DNA from: Callorhinus ursinus
Lineage: Eukaryota > Chordata > Mammalia > Carnivora > Otariidae
Reading direction: 5' to 3'
NCBI RefSeq assembly: GCF_003265705.1
Contig: NW_020312902.1
Coordinates: 7,069,599-7,133,598, forward strand
DNA length: 64,000 nucleotides
The notes beneath the pieces were generated by a model, which saw nothing but the letters and a program-made list of their open reading frames with translations, was not told the DNA's origin and ran no database searches. This document shows positions 56,536-64,000 of this stretch, in pieces (within the stretch, counting starts at the first letter, position 1; each line of letters opens with the position of its first letter). Position numbers and translations under genes: made by a program.

Positions 56536-58700
56536 CCATGTTCTTAAAAATCACCACCATCAGTGTGGGGGGCACACAAACATATTGCTTCCTTAGAGCA
56601 CATATAACCTGTAGGGTCACTAGTTGGTAAGTGTACATTTTCAGAAGACATCTCAGCAGGTCTAGAGATAAAAGCTCCAGCTGAGTTAATTCTGTAGATG
56701 GAATAAGCTAGGAAAGTTCTATGTTTGGAGTCTGTCTTACATGGAATTCAGAGTCTGTGCATACCCCTCATAAGGTGCATAAGGAGTGTCTGGCTATAGT
56801 CTTGCCAACATGGTTGGGCAGGTTTGTGGTCTTCTCCCCAATTAGAAAGTCCCACCCCACCACCATCTTCATCCCTGAAGCATCCAGACATCAGTTGGCA
56901 TTGTAGGGCATCTTATATTTACTCTTCTTAGCTGGGTATGGTCCTGTGTAGTTCAGCCCAACCTATTCCGTGGGAGAATGCCCACTGGTTGGTGCTTCTG
57001 TTGCAATCCTCTCTTGGCTGGCTCAGTGTTCTTGTAAGTTTCCATCTCCACATACATAGACCCTCAGCTGTCACCGTATATTCTAGCCCCTTTCCTCATG
57101 AATCCATTTGCACACATTCATTTTCTAGCTCATTAGTGCAGTGGCCATTACAATTACAACTGGCTTCTTAATTCATAGCTGTTCTGATCATCAAGACAAT
57201 TATGGTTAATTCTCAGTAGCTCTTATTGTTATCTTTAGTATTCATTTATTCAGTTTCATTTTTAATATAATTATGGCTTAAGTCAGGGCATTCCAAGCCT
57301 GCAAGAGGTGGGAGCACACCATGCAGTGTGGTGCAGTCAAAGGAGCATGAGCCTCCTTATTGCAAAAACAATATTATAATAATAAAGGAAGTTGAAAAGG
57401 AAAAAAAAAATCTTAATTTCACCACTCTTGCGAAACTGTTTTAATTTTTTCCCATTTCTTTCTAAATTAGTTGAACGCTTTCACTCCGTGGTAATTACAG
57501 TGTGATATACAATGATTTTGTATATATATTTTTTCTTTTAGTTAACACTATACCAAATACAGTTTTCCATGCTGTCTTACTGTTTGTATACATTTTAGGT
57601 TGGATTAGAACTAGCGGCATGACTGTCAGCTTGTCCACATAGCCTTTTGGAGCTATACTGATAAGGTATATCAGTATACTGATAAGGTAGTATATGATGC
57701 TCTTGAGGTTTTTGTGGGGGTCAGTGAGAGGATGAATATGCAGATGATTCCAAGAGGACTCAGAACAAGGAGTTTCAATACTCGTTAGCTCGCATTTCAT
57801 CTCCTCCCAAGATTTGGCTTTAAGGGCCTACTTTGATCAATATCTCCCTCTTCAGGGCTGAAAAGCTTGGTTGCTGAGATTCCTTGGAGAATGCAGATAC
57901 TTCTTGGAGTTACAAAGCCTAATAAATGAGCAGCTGAATTTACTGAGGCAGACCCCCTGGAAAGATAGCCTTGCAGAGTCATACTTAGCCATTTTGCTGG
58001 GCCCATCAATAAAATTTCTTGAAGATTGCCATCTTCCTTCATCCTTTTTGTCCCTGGGGCCAGGGGGGCCAAAAAAGTTGATTCCTCTCTATTTTTAAAC
58101 CTTTAATTCTCCAACTTTACAGCTTGCAAAAAAAGATTGTGAAATTTAAAATACATTTAAAAAAATGTTAGCCATTCTCCATAACTTCACCATCCTCATA
58201 CAACTGCCTTATTTTTAGATAGTAGTAATTGTGATCTATATGAAATTTGGTATGCCTTTGCACACTGCTGCTAAGAGTCACAACTTTCATTTTTCATTTC
58301 ATGGCCTCTATTTTACTAGCTTGTCCCCCCATGGTTGGGCATTCAGGTTGTTTTGAATGTCTTACTATTTATTATATGTAGTACTGCAATGAACAACTTC
58401 ATCTAATGATTATTTTTTATCTTTAAAACACTTCTCCAGGACAAATCCCCAGGAGTGGGATTACAGAGTCCTAGGGAATAAGCTTCCTAATAGTGCCTGG
58501 AACATACTGATTGAGCTTTCTGGACGATTCACACCAATTTAACCCTCATATCTTTAATATAGTGAATGCTTTGCTGATACTTAGGATGGCCAATTCATAC
58601 CAATTCTTTAAAATCATAGGAAAGTAGATTAAGAAGAATTTTGTAAAATGAAAGAATATCATGCCATTTTTTAGATTGTTATCGTTCATTATGATTCAAG
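56536..58700. other. Gene-free stretch; very old repeats possible at 57,380-57,600 and 58,160-58,560
   Basis: 58,160-58,560 (tgttttgaatgtcttactat; tactgcaatgaacaacttca; gacaaatccccaggagtggg) has the order of an old reverse-oriented LINE-like repeat. 57,380-57,600 may be another part of the same kind. A short local duplication (atactgataaggta x2, about 57,656-57,689) is present. No gene is seen. Confidence 0.4.
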
Positions 58701-58709
58701 GACAAATAA

Positions 58710-58865
58710 TTCCAGCATGGATTTTAACAACAACCCTGTAAAGGCTAAGGGGCAAAGATCATTCCTGCTTCACAGATGACAGAACTGAGACTCAAGAAGG
58801 TGCGGAGTCTTGGCCAGAGTCCCCTGCTGGTCAGCTCCCCGGCATAAACGTTGACTTTCATCTCT
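58710..58865 (-). repeat. MIR fragment
   Basis: Reverse order: ttaacaacaaccctgtaaag, gcttcacagatgacagaact, gagactcaagaagg. Confidence 0.6.
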
Positions 58866-58987
58866 TGGTCTTCTGATGCCTAAATCAGTACTCTTTAGAT
58901 GGCACAGTTTCTGTCGCCCAAACATGGCTTACCTATGTTGTGAGAGAATAAATCAGGACATATAGTTAGAGTGCTGCTTTCTTTGAG

Positions 58988-59205
58988 GATGATGATGACC
59001 AAAGTAGCTAACATTTATTGTGCTTACTCTGTACCAGACATGTACGTTGTCTTGTTTAATCTTCACGGCAATCCGGCAAGGTAGGTGTTTATCAGTATCT
59101 TTATAGATGAGGTCAGAGAGTCAGGAAAAGTTGAAGTAACTTGTGTAAGATCACAGAGCTAAGAAGTGACAGACCCAAGATTTAAAGCCAGGAAGCCTGA
59201 CAGAG
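58988..59205 (-). repeat. MIR, nearly complete
   Basis: Reverse order: aaagtagctaacatttattg, tactctgtaccagacatgta, aatcttcacggcaatccggc, ttatagatgaggtcagagag, taagatcacagagctaagaa, then aagatttaaagccagg. Confidence 0.9.
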
Positions 59206-61535
59206 ATCCTGCTCGCAACACCTGCTCTGGGACCTCGATTACATTTCTTCACTTTGCTAAGCTCCTTCCTGGCCTGGAGAAAGGATCTCCTTCCACTTCT
59301 CCGGGTTGGAGAAACAGCAGTTGGACTGCTTACAATGTCAAAAGTGGCAGTGGGCATGCGGAGGAGCAGATCACTGGCATTTCTGAACCTAGATTGTCTA
59401 CTGAGTGGCCTGTGGCAAAACAAACAAACAAAAAAAGAGGTTCTGAATTCCCTTTGTTCTCTGCTTTTATGTTACCCAAAGGAAAACCAAAGCAAAAAAA
59501 AAAATGCCCTTTGAAGCTGTCTTCTAGATGAAAAAATAAGCAGACCCCTTTGCAGTGAGAGACTCCAACCTGAGAGCAGAATTTCAGCATTTTGTTTGGC
59601 CTGTGCAGTGTCTATGAAATGTTAAACCTCATGAGATTTCACAAAAAGTTGAATGTGTTAGCTTTTGGGGGGGACAGTGGGGATCTCACAATATGTCAAT
59701 GGCCACCTTCCCATTTCTCAGTGCTTGGTGGGCACTGAGCAGTGGCAGCCACTTCCTTGACTATAGTTTCTGTTTGCCCCTCTTGATGCACTTATGTCTC
59801 CAATTGGTTCCTTTGGGTTTGGGTTTTCCATGCCTGATTTAAAGGTATGAGGGTGAAGGTAGAGCCTGGAGTCTTTCTGTCTCTGTGACCATAGCCCTAT
59901 TGGCCTGCCAGACTGTCTGGATCAACTGCCTGTCATTCCTACCTGACGGGTAACCAGTGGTTGGCCAGGGCAGGAGTGGTGTCGCTGGGGAGGTGGAAGC
60001 TACCTGTCAGTCGATCTGTAGGTCATGCACCTTGTGCTGTTCACTCTGCACACCATTATTGCCTAGGGCTGGGCCATGCTCAGTGGGTGAGGATGCAAAA
60101 ATTATGGTCAACCTTCTAGGCACTTACCCCTTTCTTAGAGCCCACAATTTGGCTGCTGAAATGGTTTGCTTCCTTGATAAGATCATTACATGAATTGTTA
60201 AGGTAAAATGATTTCTCTGCGAACGTCTCACTCTTGCTCTTGTGCTTATTACATTCTCGTCACTAATTACTCCTTGAAGCTTTCATACCAGATATTATTC
60301 ACTGGGTGACCAGGATGCTTTTAGAAGATACTCTCTTCCTAATCAGGTCAGGATGCAAACATAAAATAGAACAAATAACTGCCTTAGGGTCCCACTGCCA
60401 ACATATGTCTCATTTTTTACAAACTCACTTTACAGGTTCAACAAAAACAAACTCAGGGACTGAAGGTGAGTCTCCCAGCCTCCTGTGCTGGGAGCATCCC
60501 GTCCGTCTGAATTAGGCTCTCGCCCATTTTTCAAAAGAGTTACACCACTAGACATTTCCTTCAGCTTCTAAGGAAGCTTCTCAAGAATGCCAGGAATTAA
60601 GGTTTCTTTTTTGTTTTGTTTTGTTTTGTTTTAAGTAGTTTGAGGAGACAAGTAGAGTCAATTGTATTTGGAGAGATTAAGGAAACAGCATTATTATCAG
60701 AGCTGGTACCTTCTTTTCAATTCACTGCCATTGATTAAAACTTGACAAAGGGATTCTTTGTTAATTTGCATGACATTCACATCACATGCCGTCAGATAAC
60801 TGACTGTGTCTTCCAATTCTTAACCTTTGTAACCCTGAGATGTCAGATAGCCTGATGGATTTGTTCTAAATTGGCTGAATTTCTAGCCTAAGCCAGCTGA
60901 GATCTGAAAAGCCGGTTAAGAATATCACTTAGCAAATAATCTCCCAAATAAATCTTATGAAATGTAAAATATTTTCCAGTACAGCTCAATTTTGAATCAA
61001 ACCTGAATGCATATATAAACCTGTATTAAAACAGCACCTCTACTGATCATGAAAGTTTCCTGTTCCGTATTATAGATTGGTAGACACCCATGTAACACAC
61101 GGGAGTGTGATGTGAGTAGTGAAGATTGAACCACAGTGTGAATTTGCTACATGCATTATGCCTTTATAGGTAAAGAAATTAAATGGCATTAGATACCTCC
61201 ATGTGAATTCCACACATACTCCATAAGAATTATCTGTTCAAAATAAAACTCGTTTTTCTCCTCTAAACCCTCTTCCTCCTCTGTATCGCCTACCATGATG
61301 AGTGGCCCCATTACCTATCCCATACTCAAGGGAGAAATCGGAGAAACCTTCACTAACCCCTCCCTGTAGCTTCCACATCCTGTCTGGTATCATGTCCTAA
61401 AGGTTCTTCCTGAAAGTTCTCTGTAATTGCACTCCTCTTTGCCATCCTTCTGTGGAGTCCTCAGTTTTGGTTCTCATCACCTGGCACAATAATGGATTCT
61501 TAAGTGAGAAGCCTCCATCTCTCTCTCTCATATTC
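59206..61535. other. Gene-free stretch, unassigned
   Basis: No gene is recognised. (TTTTG)n near 60,608-60,632 is a short run. The 121-codon frame at 59,166-59,531 begins inside a MIR and has no domain I know. Confidence 0.5.
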
Positions 61536-61539
61536 TCTC

Positions 61540-61830
61540 TTCTACCCCAGCTTTGCCACCAGGATATTCTGAAACCCAGGCTTCCTTTCGTCACCATGCT
61601 GCTCAGACAACACAAACAACTTTAGTGGAGTCCTATATTGTCTATGGGCTAAAAGCCCCAGTGCAGGAGGAGGGCTGAACCTGTCATGATCTTGCCCCAA
61701 TCTACATTTACGGCCTATTTTTCTGCTTCCTCACTTTCACTGTAGGATTGAACCAAGCAAAATTCCAGCTCTTCGAAGTTTCTGGGCCTTTGCAAAGCTC
61801 TCTGCTGGAGTAAGTGAGTTTTACTCACCT
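61540..61830 (+). mobile_element. L2 LINE fragment
   Basis: Plus-strand L2 3' style: aagccccagtgcaggaggag, catgatcttgccccaatcta, ttttctgcttcctcactttc, then gtttctgggcctttgcaaag, matching the L2 'gggcctttgcac' block. Confidence 0.65.
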
Positions 61831-62095
61831 GTTAATAAGGACAGGTATTTTTATCTCATTGCCTGGGCTGGGAGATGCAGTTAATTTCTTCTCTTTCTTG
61901 CTACAGTTTCACAGTCTTCTAATACCCTGAGTTTGTCCACTCAGTAGTTGAGACCATATGGTGATGCCTGTATTAATACCCTTTTGTCTTTGTAGCAATA
62001 GTGGAGGCAGAATTCTTTTTTTTCTCCTCATGTTTAACAGAGCAGACCCTCTAGGCTTCCAAGCAGTATTCTCTAGTACCAAGAACTGTTTAGCC
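61831..62095. other. Short gene-free stretch
   Basis: Nothing is recognised. Confidence 0.5.
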
Positions 62096-62099
62096 CAGT

Positions 62100-62285
62100 G
62101 GTTCTGAAACTTCAGCATGCATTGGAGTCCCCTGAAGAGTTTGTTAAAACACAGACTGTTGGTCCCCACCCCTCGAATTTCTGATTCAGGAGGTCTGGAC
62201 TATGGCCTGAGAATCTGCATTTTTAACAAGTTCCCAGGGGATGCCGATGCTGCTCATCTGAAAACTGCACATTGAAACCCACAGA
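62100..62285 (+). repeat. MER5A-like hAT-Charlie fossil
   Basis: agtggttctgaaacttcagc, attggagtcccctgaagag, cacccctcgaatttctgat, tatggcctgagaatctgcat, acaagttcccaggggatgcc and a closing gcacattgaaaccc follow MER5A order almost completely. Confidence 0.9.
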
Positions 62286-62688
62286 ACAGAAGACTAGAGG
62301 TGAACTCAGAGAAGACAAACCCTTCTTGGGGAAAAACTGAGCTAAATTGGCATTTTTGGGCAGTTTGCCCTGTTTTTCTTATTTTGAGGGGTTTGTTGTT
62401 GTTGTTTGGCTAGTGGTGGGCTGAGGATTGTTACGGAGACAGAAGAGGGGTTGGTTCTGATGCATCTCTGGGAAAGGACTTGTCACTGCAAACGGGTGGG
62501 ACAAGTGTACATTTTTGTTAAAGTGAACTACCTGGAGCCTGACCTTGGGTGTCACTTTCCCTGTTTCTCTGCCAGTGGACATCATAAGGCCACTAAACTT
62601 CCCTAAGAGTCAGTGAGACCCACAACTTTCGGTCCTGCCTTCCACTGTCTGGCTGGCCTGTGAAGGCCATGGTCATTGGGGTGAGTGA
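62286..62688. other. Gene-free stretch, unassigned
   Basis: Nothing is recognised beyond short TTG repeats near 62,395-62,407. Confidence 0.5.
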
Positions 62689-62689
62689 G

Positions 62690-63055
62690 GGGGCATCTTG
62701 ATGGTAGTGGTCATTTTCCCTCTGCCTGGACTGTGCCTTCCCCAGCAACCTCCCAGACATCTGTAAGACAGTTCCAATATATTTTCTTTAACTCCTTCCC
62801 CATCCTTCTAGGAGAGTCATTTACTCCTGTGTGTTGAAAAAAGCCTGTGTTTTTTACAGCACTGATCAAATGATACTATAATGATGTGGTCTAATGATTT
62901 ATCACCTCCATACTAGAGTAGTAACTCCTTTGAGGACAGAGCGTATGGGTGTTTATATGTGTGTGTGTGTATGTGTAAAAGTGTGCAATATATATCCATA
63001 TATTTCATCTTTTTCTCCTCCAAGCCAGTATATATTTGCTGAATGAATGAATGGG
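62690..63055 (+). mobile_element. L2 LINE 3' end
   Basis: Plus-strand L2 terminal order: ttccctctgcctggactgtg, gtcatttactcctgtgtgtt, tactagagtagtaactcctt, tgaggacagagcgtatgg, an interposed (TG)n run, then atatttgctgaatgaatgaa at the 3' end. Confidence 0.8.
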
Positions 63056-63700
63056 CCCTACTTTCATGCACCATGCTGTTTCCTCCCTTTTCGAGTGTGT
63101 AAATCTTGTTTTGATACAGATTTCAGGCTCCTACAGTTGGGTACTCTATGTTCTCTTTTTTCTGAGTCCTCCTCTACTCATTTTCCAGCCCCAAATTGAA
63201 TATATGGCAGAATTCAACAACAACAACAACAACTTGATGATAACTTGACTTTCATCTGCTTCTGGGAAATGGGAGAGCATTAGCAAAGAGGGTTTCCACT
63301 TTCTAGCCTCCACTTTAAGAGGACAGAAAGATTAAAAGCTGCTGGATGCTTCAAAGTCAAGGTACGAATTTGAGAAAGGGATGAAAGTGCTCAGACTTGG
63401 CCGTGAAAGTCTTCTCTGATTGAGATGACTATTGCCTTTGAAAGATCAAAGAGTCACTCTTTCTCCTATCTCCTGGAATCCTAACTGTCATTAATAACCC
63501 ATGCTGACTCTTTCTTGGGTAAATGGAGGGCTTTTACCTCATCCTCATCCTGATGTGTAGCTCTTGATTCAGTCCTGGGCTCAGGCCACTTGTTTTGTTT
63601 TAACCACGGGTCTTCTGTGGGAGCTAGAGTGGATGGAAATGGGATGAGTAGGATCTAAACTCTTGTGTGAAGGTAGCAATAGGGATCTATGATCCTCTGC
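63056..63700. other. Gene-free stretch, unassigned
   Basis: A short (CAA)n run lies near 63,217-63,232. No gene or nameable repeat. Confidence 0.5.
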
Positions 63701-63704
63701 TTCA

Positions 63705-63950
63705 GAGGATGGTCCACTTTTTCTCTGACAAAAGGCTAGATGGTAAATATTTTAGGTTTTAGGGGCCTTATAGTCTCTGTCACAACTACTCAGCTCTGCC
63801 ATAGTGTGAACACAGCCATAGCCAATGTAGAAATGAATAAGCATGCTCGTGTTCCAATAAAACTTTATTCACAAAATCACGTGGTAGGTTGGATTTGGCC
63901 CTCAAGCTAGTGTGACAGCCCCAGCCCTGCAGCCCATAAAGCCCTGGCTC
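63705..63950 (+). mobile_element. DNA-transposon fossil, MER family, copy 3 of 3
   Basis: aaggctagatggtaaatatt, agtctctgtcacaactactc, gctctgccatagtgtgaaca, atgctcgtgttccaataaaa, ctttattcacaaaatc and ggttggatttggccctcaag follow the family order, opposite in orientation to copies 1 and 2. Confidence 0.8.
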
Positions 63951-64000
63951 TGGGTCTGCTGGGCCTCCCAAACGTTGGTGCTTTCTGCAATAAATAATCA

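Overview
This window looks like intergenic or deep-intronic nuclear DNA from a carnivoran mammal. I found no exon, protein-coding gene or functional RNA gene that I can support. The lineage call rests on seven tRNA-derived SINEs of the carnivore SINEC type. Their head (around gcgcctgggtggctcag) and body resemble the copies of arctoid caniforms (bears, panda, seals, mustelids) rather than the dog SINEC_Cf or cat versions. Carnivore-type LINE-1 and old mammal-wide repeats (MIR, L2, MER5, MER20, MaLR LTRs, a pogo-like MITE, L1M) make up much of the rest. Family names come from recognition by eye, not from a repeat-library search.

Layout. 1-1.43 kb is the 5' UTR of a minus-strand L1 whose body lies outside the window. 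1.4-9.9 kb is mostly unassigned sequence with MIR pieces, a MER5-like fossil and an unidentified open reading segment near 5.35-5.63 kb. 9.9-10.34 kb holds two SINEs of opposite orientation nested one in the other, each with perfect target-site duplications (TSDs). 11.2-12.3 kb is a plus-strand L1 3' part carrying an L1 5'-UTR-like insert. 13.1-14.1 kb is old minus-strand L1 with a SINE. 14.7-15.5 kb has a MIR, a long pyrimidine tract and an LTR end. 17.4-18.0 kb is L2. 20.98-21.77 kb is a large inverted repeat of unknown origin with a MER20 in its spacer. 22-26 kb has two SINEs, an L1M 3' end and a 45-bp direct duplication.

27.36-34.41 kb is a structurally full-length but coding-dead minus-strand L1 (3' UTR, ORF2, ORF1 and a 5' UTR with an internal tandem repeat), flanked by a probable 14-bp TSD. 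35.2-37.4 kb is an MLT1-type LTR and an L1M interrupted by a U6 snRNA retropseudogene. 39.98-40.32 kb is a pogo/Tigger-like MITE. 42.8-44.75 kb holds an L1 3' end, a textbook twin-primed (5'-inverted) L1 and a MaLR LTR split by an L1 3' fragment. 45.6-51.4 kb is one very old plus-strand L1M split by an LTR-like insert (itself carrying a SINE) and by a MaLR LTR. 52-64 kb is rich in MIR, L2 and MER5 relics, including a MIR split by a SINE and another split by a small hAT-like element.

Nothing here acts as a pathway. What holds the window together is L1 retrotransposition machinery: the L1s, the SINEs and the U6 copy all show the A-tails and target-site duplications that L1 leaves. The nesting gives a clear relative chronology. 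I did not find a previously undescribed biological system. The most distinctive unexplained structure is the inverted repeat at 20.98-21.77 kb.
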